Source: Candidatus Glassbacteria bacterium RIFCSPLOWO2_12_FULL_58_11
GTDB lineage: Bacteria; Gemmatimonadota; Glassbacteria; GWA2-58-10
Assembly (NCBI GenBank): GCA_001780825.1
Contig: MFIX01000223.1
Location: 1 to 21,940, forward strand
Length of the DNA: 21,940 bases
Reading direction: 5' to 3'
Of the stretch, positions 13,962 to 21,446 are shown one piece after another (the stretch's first letter is position 1; each line of letters opens with the position of its first letter). The position numbers and the translations under genes were made by a program. Under the pieces are notes generated by a model, which searched no databases, was not told where the DNA came from, and saw only the letters and a list, made by a program, of their open reading frames with translations.

Positions 13962-15623
13962 ATGGAATTCTTAGGCAAGAAAGTCCGATCCGAGCGCGGG
14001 GTGGCGCTGATCACAATGATGCTGCTCTTGAGCGCCTTGACCATCCTGGCCGTGGGCGCGGTCATGGTAAGCTCGATCGACACCCAGCTGGCCAGCAACT
14101 ACTATCAGAACAGCCGCGCCTTTTATGTCGCCGAGGCCGGAGTGGAAAAAGCGCTCTCGGATATCCAAAGCCTGCTGGACGGCCAGGGAACTGTCACGGA
14201 TGCGGACCTGGCGACAATCCTGCCGCCGGATTTCGACAATTTCAGTTTCGAGCAATTCTCAATCGTGCGCTCGGCGACAAGTTTCGTAGATACGATCAGC
14301 ACCGGGCCTTACATGGGCATGGTGAGCCTGAATCAGCCGATCGATATCACCTCGAAAGTGGTCGGACCGGGCAACAGCCGCTACCATATCCTGGTTTCGG
14401 TGGAGGGCTTGCAGATACCGATCTTCCAGTTCGGCGTGTTCTACGATGACAGCCTGGAGATCCACCCCGGGGCCACGATGGACTTTGTCGGCCGGGTGCA
14501 CACCAACAGCTCGCTTTTCCTCGGGACAAACTCGACCAACCGCTTCCATAAAATGATCACCATGGCCGGCGACCTCTACCGTTTCCGGATCTGGAACCAC
14601 GAGACATTCACCGGATCGATCCTGATCTCGGACCCGGACAGTGTCTTTGTCGCCCTGACCTATGACAGTGAAACCCCGGCCTACGCGGGAAACGATGCGG
14701 CCTGGGTGACACGCACGAATACGGATTTCGGCGGCAGGCTGCGCACGCGGGCGCATAACATCGTTCCGCTCGGCCTGCCGATCCCCGGCTCAATCGAGCC
14801 GATCGAGATAATCAGGCGCCGCGATGCGGGTGATGGGGTAGCGCTCAAGCTCGAGCGCCTGGACTGGCAGGCCGACACGCGGATTTACGCCTCAGCCGAT
14901 CTGTCCTCGGTTTCGATAATGAATAATGCCGGCGCCGCGAAAGTCTTCTCCGATCCGACCGCCCTGGCCACGAGCTACGATGCGTTTTACGATGACCGGG
15001 AAAATCAGTGGACCGACCTGCTGATCCTGGATGTCTCCAAGCTCACCGCCGGCGATCTGGGCAACGGGATCATATATGTCTCGATCACCGAGGACGGGAC
15101 CCGCCAGAAAGGGATCAAGCTGATCAACGGCACCACCCTGCCTGCGCCCATGACTGTCGCCTCGGACAATGCGATCTACGTCAAGGGCACTTACAACACC
15201 ACGAGCTGGCAGCCCTCGGCGGTGATGGCGGATGCGGTATACCTGCTGTCCAACAACTGGACCGATGCAGCGAACCACTTCACCAACAACAGCCTGATCA
15301 ATGCCTCGACGACCACCTATTACGTGGCGATCTTGTCCGGCGACACCCAGAACACCAGCATCTATAACGGCGGGCTGGAAAACTTCCCCCGCTTTGCGGA
15401 AAACTGGAGCGGACAGACCGCCAGGATTGTCGGCTCTTTTATCAATCTCTGGCAGAGCGATAACTCCAACGGCGACTGGTATTATGGATCCCGGTATTAT
15501 ACTGCCCCGGCCCGCGACTGGTGGTTCGATGTCAGCTTCCTCGATTTCAACAAACTCCCGCCGGGAACTCCCTCGGTGGGCACGGTCCTGAGAATCGCTT
15601 TCCGCCAGGAATTTTTCGAGTAG
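13962..15623 (+). CDS. Large PilX-like minor pilin
   Basis: This 553-residue protein has a PilX-type N-terminus: basic leader, G13|V14, helix VALITMMLLLSALTILAVG, then NSRAFYVAEAGVEKAL (50-65). Position +5 after cleavage is Thr instead of Glu, as in PilX/GspK proteins thought to sit first at the pilus tip. PilX proteins usually have about 160-250 residues. Here some 350 extra residues, rich in Asn, Thr, Ser and aromatic residues and with a GRVHTNSSLFLG segment (about 178-189), suggest a large exposed beta-rich domain. The C-terminus (about 520-553) has a conserved look (WWFDVSFLDFNKLPPGTPS) and ends in RIAFRQEFFE. GGAGGAG lies six bases before the ATG. It is the last gene of the operon. Confidence 0.9.
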   Translation: MEFLGKKVRSERGVALITMMLLLSALTILAVGAVMVSSIDTQLASNYYQNSRAFYVAEAGVEKALSDIQSLLDGQGTVTDADLATILPPDFDNFSFEQFSIVRSATSFVDTISTGPYMGMVSLNQPIDITSKVVGPGNSRYHILVSVEGLQIPIFQFGVFYDDSLEIHPGATMDFVGRVHTNSSLFLGTNSTNRFHKMITMAGDLYRFRIWNHETFTGSILISDPDSVFVALTYDSETPAYAGNDAAWVTRTNTDFGGRLRTRAHNIVPLGLPIPGSIEPIEIIRRRDAGDGVALKLERLDWQADTRIYASADLSSVSIMNNAGAAKVFSDPTALATSYDAFYDDRENQWTDLLILDVSKLTAGDLGNGIIYVSITEDGTRQKGIKLINGTTLPAPMTVASDNAIYVKGTYNTTSWQPSAVMADAVYLLSNNWTDAANHFTNNSLINASTTTYYVAILSGDTQNTSIYNGGLENFPRFAENWSGQTARIVGSFINLWQSDNSNGDWYYGSRYYTAPARDWWFDVSFLDFNKLPPGTPSVGTVLRIAFRQEFFE

Positions 15624-15706
15624 CCTCAACGAGATTAATTTATAAATTCTTATGCCCCGCGCGGACGCCATTCTGCTGAACACACAGGCAAGATACCAGC
15701 GCAATT

Positions 15707-15734
15707 GTAGGGGCGACGCATGCGTCGCCCCTAC
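15707..15734. repeat. Perfect 28-base palindrome (REP-like)
   Basis: GTAGGGGCGACGCA (15707-15720) is followed directly by its exact reverse complement, a 14-bp inverted repeat with no spacer. It lies between the converging pilX-like (plus) and PorV-like (minus) genes. Its core GACGCATGCGTC matches those of two other nearby elements (15749-15767, 17392-17414). It could form a cruciform in DNA or a stable hairpin in both messengers. Confidence 0.9.
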
Positions 15735-15748
15735 GCTCCTGTTCCAAC

Positions 15749-15767
15749 CGGACAAATGGGTTTGCCC
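15749..15767. repeat. Imperfect REP-like element
   Basis: GGACAAA (15750-15756) and TTTGCCC (15761-15767) pair with one mismatch around TGGG. On the minus strand it reads GGGCAAACCCATTTGTCCG, which shares the frame GGGC--AC-CAT--GTC with the elements at 15707 and 17392, so it may be a decayed or variant copy. Confidence 0.5.
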
Positions 15768-15808
15768 TTGAGAATTGCCGGAATTTGTGAATAATCCGCG
15801 CTAGATAC

Positions 15809-16816
15809 TCAAAAACTGTAATCCAGGGAGATGCGGTGGGTCTGGTTCAGGTCCCGGTGCCCGATCCAGGCATAATCGACGGCCAGGCCGCGCACCGACA
15901 GGCCCGCGCCGAAGGTGGGGTTGTTTTCATCCAGGCCGCCGCGCAGGAACATCCGCTCGTAGAGCGCGTACTCCGCGCCCAGATGCAGCAAGCTCATCAG
16001 GTAAGCCCCATCCGAGGGGTAGTTCTTCCTCCGCCGTTCCGCAGGCACCGAAACCTCCAGCGCGCCGGTTATCTTTCCTCCAGGCAGACGATAACCATCC
16101 GCCAGGGCCGCGCCGGCTGAGATCCAGGGCTTGATATACTCTCTCTTGCCGGTTGAGAAAGCCAGAAAACTGGTGGTCACATCCCGGGCCGAGAGGCTGA
16201 GCAGCAGCGGCACGAGCCGGTAGCTCTCGTAAATCGCCCCCAGGTCGAACCCGAAGCCGGTGGCGGTAACATCCAGGTAGCGCTCGTGCAGCACCTTGAC
16301 CGTGGCCCCGAGACAGGTCTTATCGCTGAAGCGGCGGCCAAAGCCGGCCAGGAAGGCGAAATCATTCTTGGAAATGTAGCGGTCGATGACCGGGCGGTTT
16401 TCCGGACCCAACTCCCCCCCGGGATTCTCCAGGCGGGTAACCAGCGGGATGCCGCCCACGCCTAGATGGATCAGGCCTACTCCGATACTCAGCGGGCCCT
16501 CGGCGCGTTTCAGATTGCGGCTGTAGCCGGCAAAATTATAGACCACCTCGCCGTCGAAACGCTCGCTGTGCATCAGGGCCAGGCAATTGTCCGGCCCGCG
16601 CTCACTGCGGACCAGCCCGGCCGGGTTCCAATACAGGGCTTCGGGTCCGGTCGCCAGGGTGTGGAAGGCGCTGCCCATTGCCAGGCCGCGCGCGCCCACC
16701 CCCACGCTGAATGACTCGCCGGCATATTTGCTCTGGGCCGAAAGCCAGACTGGCCACGCCAGCAGGACCGGACAGAGGAACCTGAAAAAGCGGCGCAGGG
16801 TATCCATAATCTCCAT
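15809..16816 (-). CDS. PorV/PorQ-family outer-membrane protein
   Basis: This 335-residue protein starts with a signal peptide (basic MDTLRRFFRF, hydrophobic core, probable cut after WLSAQ). The N-terminal block GVGARGLAMGSAFHTLA followed by ALYWNPAGL is the hallmark of the PorV/PorQ group, which are FadL-like outer-membrane barrels. The end, HRISLDYSF, has the alternating pattern and terminal Phe of a barrel strand. In Bacteroidota PorV works in type IX secretion, but relatives in other phyla are of unknown role and no other secretion gene is present here. The start may instead be the ATG at 16807, since GGAG lies just before it. It is divergent from the cytochrome gene. Confidence 0.9.
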   Translation of the reverse strand: MEIMDTLRRFFRFLCPVLLAWPVWLSAQSKYAGESFSVGVGARGLAMGSAFHTLATGPEALYWNPAGLVRSERGPDNCLALMHSERFDGEVVYNFAGYSRNLKRAEGPLSIGVGLIHLGVGGIPLVTRLENPGGELGPENRPVIDRYISKNDFAFLAGFGRRFSDKTCLGATVKVLHERYLDVTATGFGFDLGAIYESYRLVPLLLSLSARDVTTSFLAFSTGKREYIKPWISAGAALADGYRLPGGKITGALEVSVPAERRRKNYPSDGAYLMSLLHLGAEYALYERMFLRGGLDENNPTFGAGLSVRGLAVDYAWIGHRDLNQTHRISLDYSF

Positions 16817-16834
16817 CGATAAACGGCGAGCCTA

Positions 16835-16864
16835 TTGACAGTCAGGCACTACCGGCGGTAAAAT
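16835..16864 (+). promoter_or_regulatory. Sigma-70 promoter of the cytochrome c gene
   Basis: TTGACA (16835-16840) and TAAAAT (16859-16864) are 18 bases apart; the -35 is perfect and the -10 matches 5 of 6 bases. Transcription would start near 16871, about 80 bases before the chosen start codon. Confidence 0.65.
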
Positions 16865-16950
16865 GGCGAAGCGGGTATCTTTCTCCAGCGCCGCTTGAAT
16901 TGTCCTGGAATCGAGCGGTTGGACATACGACTGTCACGGACCCCCCTCCC

Positions 16951-17328
16951 ATGCACCAGCCGAAGCTGCCGGTATATTTTTTATGCCTGATCCTTATCGG
17001 TATTACGGCCAAAGAGATCGGTTTCAACTACCAGACGCAGCCGCCCGCGCTGGCCCGGGAAGCGGATTCCGTGAAGACTGAATTCCGGCCCGTGGAACCC
17101 GGAGAATTCCCGGTCTACCAGGGCAATCGATTGGAGAGAGGGAAAGTTGCGTTCGAGGCCAGTTGCTCAGCCTGCCATAGCACTGTTCTGGTCTGGCAAA
17201 GCGGAATGCATGCCGGGGAAATCGACTCGACCGTCACGGCCATGCTGGCCAAGAAAAAGCAAAAGCTCGAGCCGGAGAAGCAGGAGTCGCTGGTCCGTTT
17301 CCTCGCCACCCGATTCCCCCGTAACTGA
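16951..17328 (+). CDS. Membrane-anchored monoheme cytochrome c
   Basis: This 125-residue protein has an N-terminal hydrophobic helix (LPVYFLCLILIGITA, about 6-20), which may be an uncleaved anchor or signal, then a polar linker and one heme-binding CSACH motif (Cys72, Cys75, His76). The heme domain is very small (about 60 residues), and the Met axial ligand is not obvious; Met in SGMHAGE or TAMLAKK are candidates. It should carry electrons in the periplasm. Neither the ATG at 16951 nor the in-frame TTG at 16900 has a clear ribosome site; I prefer the ATG, which places the helix right at the N-terminus. It is a single-gene unit with its own promoter, and no oxidase or reductase is adjacent. 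Confidence 0.82.
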   Translation: MHQPKLPVYFLCLILIGITAKEIGFNYQTQPPALAREADSVKTEFRPVEPGEFPVYQGNRLERGKVAFEASCSACHSTVLVWQSGMHAGEIDSTVTAMLAKKKQKLEPEKQESLVRFLATRFPRN

Positions 17329-17391
17329 GCAAATCTCCACGCCAGCCGGTTTTATAACCCGCTTATTAACAAATTTCCGCAAATACACGCA

Positions 17392-17414
17392 GGGGCGGAC
17401 CCATGTGTCCGCCC
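17392..17414. repeat. REP-like inverted repeat, 8-bp stem
   Basis: GGGCGGAC (17393-17400) and GTCCGCCC (17407-17414) are exact inverted repeats around CCATGT. It lies between the converging cytochrome c (plus) and RseC-like (minus) genes and shares the core GAC-CAT--GTC with the palindrome at 15707. Similar location and sequence indicate one repeat family. Confidence 0.8.
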
Positions 17415-17469
17415 GTCACCGAAATTTTCTTATGGCAAGTGGACGCACCCGCCCTCGCGGCAAAGTACT

Positions 17470-17955
17470 CTATTGCCGCTCCTGTCCTGTCTGCTCGGTG
17501 AAGATCCGGCTAATGACAGGCGCGCCCTCGGCCAGGAATTTCCAGCGCCGGCTGACCTGGCGGACCAGAAGGAAAGACAGACTCAGCCCCACCCCTCCGG
17601 CCAGGATGGCCAGAGTGTCCCGGCCCAGCGGCTCGCCGAGCCGGCTGTTCAGGTACAGGGCCAGGAAAACGAAAAGGAGCAGTCCGGCCAGCGGTATCGC
17701 ATAAATCGTCAGCGCGCCCCAAAGCACCACATTGTCTTTGATCGAAAGCTCCACCAGATCGCCGGGCCGGGCGCCCAGGGGATTTTTCACCAGAGCCCAG
17801 GACTGCCGGCCATTCTCCAGCATTACCCCGCAGCTCTCTTTTTCGTTACAGTGGTCACAGAGCGTGTTGCGGGTCACCTCGACCCGGGCCCAGTCCCCCC
17901 GGTTCTCCACCACCAGGGCCCGGCTGCAGGAGGTTTGTTCCAGGCTCTTCGGCAC
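17470..17955 (-). CDS. RseC/MucC-family membrane protein
   Basis: This protein of about 161 residues has the RseC plan: an N-terminal domain with VVENRGDWARVEV (15-27) and a cysteine cluster (Cys33, Cys36, Cys42 in CDHC...SCG), then two membrane helices at about 80-103 and 112-134, and a short charged tail. RseC family members belong to the SoxR-reducing system or modulate SigE, and often accompany Rnf genes; none is seen here. The start at GTG 17955 follows GGAAGG (17961-17966) by five bases; GTG 17961 is an alternative. Either start overlaps the upstream reading frame by about 100 bases, which is unusual. It is the third gene of the metE transcript. Confidence 0.88.
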   Translation of the reverse strand: MPKSLEQTSCSRALVVENRGDWARVEVTRNTLCDHCNEKESCGVMLENGRQSWALVKNPLGARPGDLVELSIKDNVVLWGALTIYAIPLAGLLLFVFLALYLNSRLGEPLGRDTLAILAGGVGLSLSFLLVRQVSRRWKFLAEGAPVISRIFTEQTGQERQ

Positions 17956-18382
17956 TTTCACCTTCCACTTTTTCGCCCAATAATTGACTTATGAACTCGA
18001 GCTTAGATTCCGCCCGGCCAAATTCCCCGAGGTCGAACTCGCGGTAATCGCACTCCAGCTCGTCAAGCCTCAGCAGAATCCCCTCGATCACCTCGGTCAG
18101 CCTGTCGGCGGGAATCTGCGCCTTACGGCTCTCGAGCTTGGTCTTCAGCCCGCCATCCGACCCTACCTCATAGGAATAGGCGGCGAGCTCCAGACGGTCC
18201 AGGCCGCTGGAGCGGGTGACAATCAGGAAATTCCAGTTCTTTTCGCCCCGGGTCAGCCGGTCAAAGAGGAAAAGCCTGTGGAAATCTGGCTCCTCTCCGG
18301 TCCAGGCCCCGGAAATCACTTCCACGATCTGGCGCGCTCCGGCGGCTGATGCCTTTTTCCCGGTAGTGTCTTCATGGTTCAT
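17855..18382 (-). CDS. Conserved-looking protein of unknown function, coupled to metE
   Basis: I do not recognise this 175-residue cytoplasmic protein. It has no signal peptide or membrane helix. Residues 15-150 look like a mixed alpha/beta fold (QIVEVISGAWTG, FHRLFLFDRL, NWNFLIVTRSSGLDRLELAAY, LTEVIEGILLRLDELECDY). The last 25-30 residues are Gly/Pro-rich and are the part that overlaps the RseC-like gene, so they may be the product of reading on to the next stop rather than a functional tail. The ATG at 18382 overlaps the end of metE by 11 bases, with GGAG inside metE 11 bases upstream, so translation is probably coupled. Confidence 0.75.
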   Translation of the reverse strand: MNHEDTTGKKASAAGARQIVEVISGAWTGEEPDFHRLFLFDRLTRGEKNWNFLIVTRSSGLDRLELAAYSYEVGSDGGLKTKLESRKAQIPADRLTEVIEGILLRLDELECDYREFDLGEFGRAESKLEFISQLLGEKVEGESAEEPGTNLLQPGPGGGEPGGLGPGRGDPQHAL

Positions 18383-20702
18383 TCGGTTCTTGACTCCGTC
18401 GGCTGTCGCGGCCGGCATATTCCCGGCGCAGCTTCCGGCTGGCGCCGACAAGGTTGACCAGCGAGGCATTCACTTCTTCCCAGCCGCGAGTCTTCAGGCC
18501 GCAGTCCGGATTGACCCATACCGATTCCGCCGGGAGGTATTTGAGGACCCCGCGCAAGTGGTTGACGATTTCCTCCTCGCTCGGCACCAGCGGCGAATGG
18601 ATGTCCCAGACCCCCGGTCCGATGCCGTTGGGATACTCCCGCTCTTTGAACACTTTGAGCAGCCGCCCGCCGGCCCGCGAGTTTTCGATCGAGATGGCAT
18701 CGGCGTCCATGGCGATGATCTGGTCGTAAATGGTGTTGAAATCGCTATAGCACATGTGGCTGTGGATCTGAGTCCGCGGCCGTGCGCCGCCGGAGGCCAG
18801 GCGGAAAGCATCCACCGCCCAGTTCAGGTACACGGGCTGCTTGTCCGGCTGGAGGGGCAAGCCCTCGCGCAGGGCCGGCTCATCGATCTGGATCACCTTG
18901 ATTCCGGCTTTCTCCAAGTCGGCGACCTCATCCCGGATCGCCAGGGCCAGTTGCCGGCAGACTTCCTGGCGCGGGATGTCGTTGCGGACGAAAGACCAGT
19001 TGAGCATGGTTACCGGACCGGTAAGCATGCCTTTCATCGGCCGGTCGGTCAACGACTGGGCGTAGCTGGACCATTCGACGGTCATCGGGCCGCGGCGGGA
19101 CACATCGCCGTAAATTACCGGCGGCTTGACACACCGGCTGCCATAGGAGAGCACCCAGCCATTGGCGGTGAAATAATATCCTTCCAGTTGTTCGCCGAAA
19201 TATTCGACCATATCGTTGCGCTCGAACTCGCCGTGCACCAAAACATCCACGCCCAGCTGCTCCTGCTTGGCCACCAGGGCGGCGATGCTCTTGCGGATCT
19301 CCTCCTTGTACTGCACTTCGGTCAGCTCACCCTTTTTCCAGCGGGCTCGCAGGCGGCGGACCTCGCCGGTCTGGGGAAAAGAGCCGATGGTGGTGGTGGG
19401 GAAGAGCGGCAGGCCGAGCACTTTGTCCTGCAGCTTGCGGCGCTCGGCGTATTCCGCCTGGCGGCGGAAATCCTTATCGGCCAGCGCGGCCAGACGCTTG
19501 CGCACCGCGGGGACATGTTTAAGGGGGCTTTTTTTGAGAGTACCGTGGGTTTGACGGGCGGCGGCGAGTAATTTTTCATCTTCAGGGGCCGGGCTGCCCG
19601 CCGCGGTCCGGGCCAGGGCGACCAGCTCCCGGACTTTTTCTTTGGCGAAAGCCATCGAGCCCAGCACTTCGGGCGGCAGTTTTTTCTCGCCTTCGGTGCT
19701 AACCGGCACGTGCATCAGCGAACAGCTCGTCGAAAGCACCAGGTTACTCTCGCCCGCCAGATCCTTTAGCTGCCCGATCAGGGCCAGGGCTTTATCCGGG
19801 TCGCAGGCCCAGATGTTGCGGCCCTCGACCACGCCGGCGATCAGGGTCTTGTCTTTTGGCCAGCCTTTGCCGCGAAGCAGCTCGAGGTTCTCCGGCCCGT
19901 GGATAAAATCCAGCCCCAGACCGGCCACCGGCAGCGCGGCCAGCGTGTCGTAGTTTTCGCCGACATGATCGAAATAGGTCTGCACCACGATTTTCGTTTC
20001 ACCCGCCGCCTTCGAGAGTACGGCATAGGCTTGCCCGAGGGCTTTGCGGGCCTGCTCCTGGACCGTGCCGGCGAAACACGGCTCATCGAGCTGAATCCAC
20101 TTTACGCCCCGCGCGGCCAGGCTCCCGACAACCTCCTGGTAAACCGGCAGCAGTCCCTCGAGCAGACTCAGGCTATCCAGCCCCTCCTCCGGCCTGCCTA
20201 GCAGGAGGAAGCTAAGCGGCCCGGCCAGCACCGGCATGGCATTTATCCCGGCAGCCAGCGCCTCATCGGTCAGGTTCAGGATCGAGCGGTCGGTCAGCTT
20301 GAACCGCATCCCGCGGCTGAACTCCGGCACCAGATAATGGTAGTTGGTGTTGAACCATTTGAGCATGCTCAGCGGCTTGATATTGCCGCTCTTCGACCGG
20401 GCGCCCCGCGCCATGGCGAAATACTCGTCGAGCCCGATATTCCCGCCCCGGAAAGGGAACCTTTCCGGTACCGCTCCGACCATGCAGCAGGTATCCAGAA
20501 TCTTGTCGTAAAACGAAAAATCCCCGGCGGGGATCAGGTCTAATCCGGCGGATTTCAAAAAGCGGAAATTCTCGGCTCGCAGCGCGGCGGCGCTTCTCTC
20601 CAGCTCCGCCCGGTCCGTTTCGCCGCGCCAGAAGGCCTCCTGGGCAAATTTAAGCTCGCGCTGAGCGCCGATCCTGGGAAATCCCTGAATGCTGGAACGC
20701 AT
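18372..20702 (-). CDS. metE: Cobalamin-independent methionine synthase MetE
   Basis: The 776-residue enzyme transfers the methyl group of 5-methyltetrahydropteroyl-triglutamate to homocysteine, the last step of methionine synthesis. The length is normal. The N-terminal barrel starts with the conserved GFPRIGAQRELKFAQEAFWRG. The catalytic barrel contains TTTIGSFPQTGEVR (about 425-438), ending with the zinc ligands His649 and Cys651 in HSHMCYSDF, a Glu in SIENSR and Cys734 in NPDCGLKTR, followed by RGWEEV. All ligand positions are intact. The start at ATG 20702 is set by GAGGAG six bases upstream; an upstream in-frame start at 20789 has none. I see no cobalamin or SAM riboswitch in the leader. 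Two further genes follow in overlap. Confidence 0.97.
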   Translation of the reverse strand: MRSSIQGFPRIGAQRELKFAQEAFWRGETDRAELERSAAALRAENFRFLKSAGLDLIPAGDFSFYDKILDTCCMVGAVPERFPFRGGNIGLDEYFAMARGARSKSGNIKPLSMLKWFNTNYHYLVPEFSRGMRFKLTDRSILNLTDEALAAGINAMPVLAGPLSFLLLGRPEEGLDSLSLLEGLLPVYQEVVGSLAARGVKWIQLDEPCFAGTVQEQARKALGQAYAVLSKAAGETKIVVQTYFDHVGENYDTLAALPVAGLGLDFIHGPENLELLRGKGWPKDKTLIAGVVEGRNIWACDPDKALALIGQLKDLAGESNLVLSTSCSLMHVPVSTEGEKKLPPEVLGSMAFAKEKVRELVALARTAAGSPAPEDEKLLAAARQTHGTLKKSPLKHVPAVRKRLAALADKDFRRQAEYAERRKLQDKVLGLPLFPTTTIGSFPQTGEVRRLRARWKKGELTEVQYKEEIRKSIAALVAKQEQLGVDVLVHGEFERNDMVEYFGEQLEGYYFTANGWVLSYGSRCVKPPVIYGDVSRRGPMTVEWSSYAQSLTDRPMKGMLTGPVTMLNWSFVRNDIPRQEVCRQLALAIRDEVADLEKAGIKVIQIDEPALREGLPLQPDKQPVYLNWAVDAFRLASGGARPRTQIHSHMCYSDFNTIYDQIIAMDADAISIENSRAGGRLLKVFKEREYPNGIGPGVWDIHSPLVPSEEEIVNHLRGVLKYLPAESVWVNPDCGLKTRGWEEVNASLVNLVGASRKLRREYAGRDSRRSQEPNEP

Positions 20703-20789
20703 CTTCTGCTCCTCTATTATCTGAAGGAAAAGCCAGGTAATTATTTCTGCCGCATCCCACATCTGACAACATGAAACAATATAATGCAA

Positions 20790-21057
20790 CAGTCCGGCAA
20801 ACGAAAATTTTTCGGCCTGTAATTTCCGGAGAAACTTTTAAAGAAATGGCAGCTTGAAAAAGAAGCTGGATGATCAGTCGGAAATGAAGAGCTGGAGATG
20901 GCAGGAAAAGCTTAGAGCAGGGTAAATAATTTTAGCCGTTCCGGCAAAACTGCTGACAGGTCCGGCCCGGGCGAAACATTACGGATCCGCTTCAGCGGTT
21001 TATAAAATCAGTCCGGATACGGCGCCAGGGACCCCGGTACGGGGCCTCCGGGTACGC
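20790..21057. other. Non-coding region between metE and the small membrane protein gene
   Basis: No gene is apparent. Going right to left it holds a GC-rich hairpin CCCCGGTACGGGG (21032-21044), 14 bases past the stop of the small gene and without a U-tract; a CCGC-TTCA-GCGG hairpin (20987-20998); a CAGCTT/AAGCTG inverted repeat near 20850-20870; and the near-palindrome at 20802-20814, beyond which an AT-rich stretch contains a possible metE -10 (TATATT on the minus strand, near 20780). No riboswitch consensus is recognised. Confidence 0.5.
20802..20814. repeat. Near-palindrome CGAAAATTTTTCG, copy 2
   Basis: This 13-mer is identical to 11930-11942. It is 100 bases ahead of the metE start and close to where a -35 element would fall for a TATATT -10 box. 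It may be a shared operator, but the evidence is only sequence identity. Confidence 0.35.
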
Positions 21058-21234
21058 TCAGGACCCGATAAAGCTTCCGGTGCCGTAGGTCGTGAGATCA
21101 TCCTCACCGGAAAGGTGGCCGCCGCTCTTTGCATCCTTGCGCTCGGTCCAGCTTTCCGCGCCCCACAGCAGCGCCAGCGCCAACAGCAGGAAAAACATTT
21201 CGAAGACCTGCCAGGTTTTTTTGACCGTCTTCAT
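21058..21234 (-). CDS. Small single-helix membrane protein with sigma-54-type promoter
   Basis: The 58-residue protein has a basic start (MKTVKKTW), one membrane helix (about residues 9-26, FEMFFLLLALALLWGAE) and a polar, Gly/Ser-rich tail, probably with the N-terminus inside. I do not recognise a family. It is supported as a real gene by AGGAGG (21241-21246) exactly six bases before the ATG and a strong sigma-54-type promoter 48 bases upstream. It stands alone between metE and the divergent aldo/keto reductase gene. It could be a regulator or subunit of a membrane complex, but nothing in the sequence says which. Confidence 0.8.
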   Translation of the reverse strand: MKTVKKTWQVFEMFFLLLALALLWGAESWTERKDAKSGGHLSGEDDLTTYGTGSFIGS

Positions 21235-21280
21235 CAGCAACCTCCTGTAATCGCGTATGCCGCTCGGTCTTTAATCTGTA

Positions 21281-21296
21281 AGCAATTACCGTTCCA
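21281..21296 (-). promoter_or_regulatory. Sigma-54-type promoter of the small membrane protein gene
   Basis: On the minus strand TGGAACG (21296-21290), GTAA and TTGCT (21285-21281) match the TGGCACG-N4-TTGCW consensus at 11 of 12 defined positions, with GG and GC ten bases apart. Transcription would start near 21270, about 36 bases before the start codon. It is an even better match than the pilin promoter at 11250. Confidence 0.75.
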
Positions 21297-21446
21297 TTCC
21301 CGGATTTCGGGTCCACCGGAGCAGGGAAGCCCGTCCTAACTGCTTACCTTGCGGGATGTTCAGTCCCAGGTACAGCCGGTCAACCCGGGCCACCGGGAAA
21401 AGATTTCCTTTTTCAGCGGCCGGAGAATTCTGTTCATGCCTCAAGG

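Noticed and set aside
18216..19571. Plus-strand open frame of 451 codons
   Set aside because: It is antisense to metE, whose motifs and zinc ligands are intact, and has no motif or start signal of its own.
20703..21057. Cobalamin or SAM riboswitch upstream of metE
   Set aside because: I looked for the conserved cobalamin-box and SAM-I/SAM-II core sequences on the minus strand and found none; only short isolated hairpins are present.
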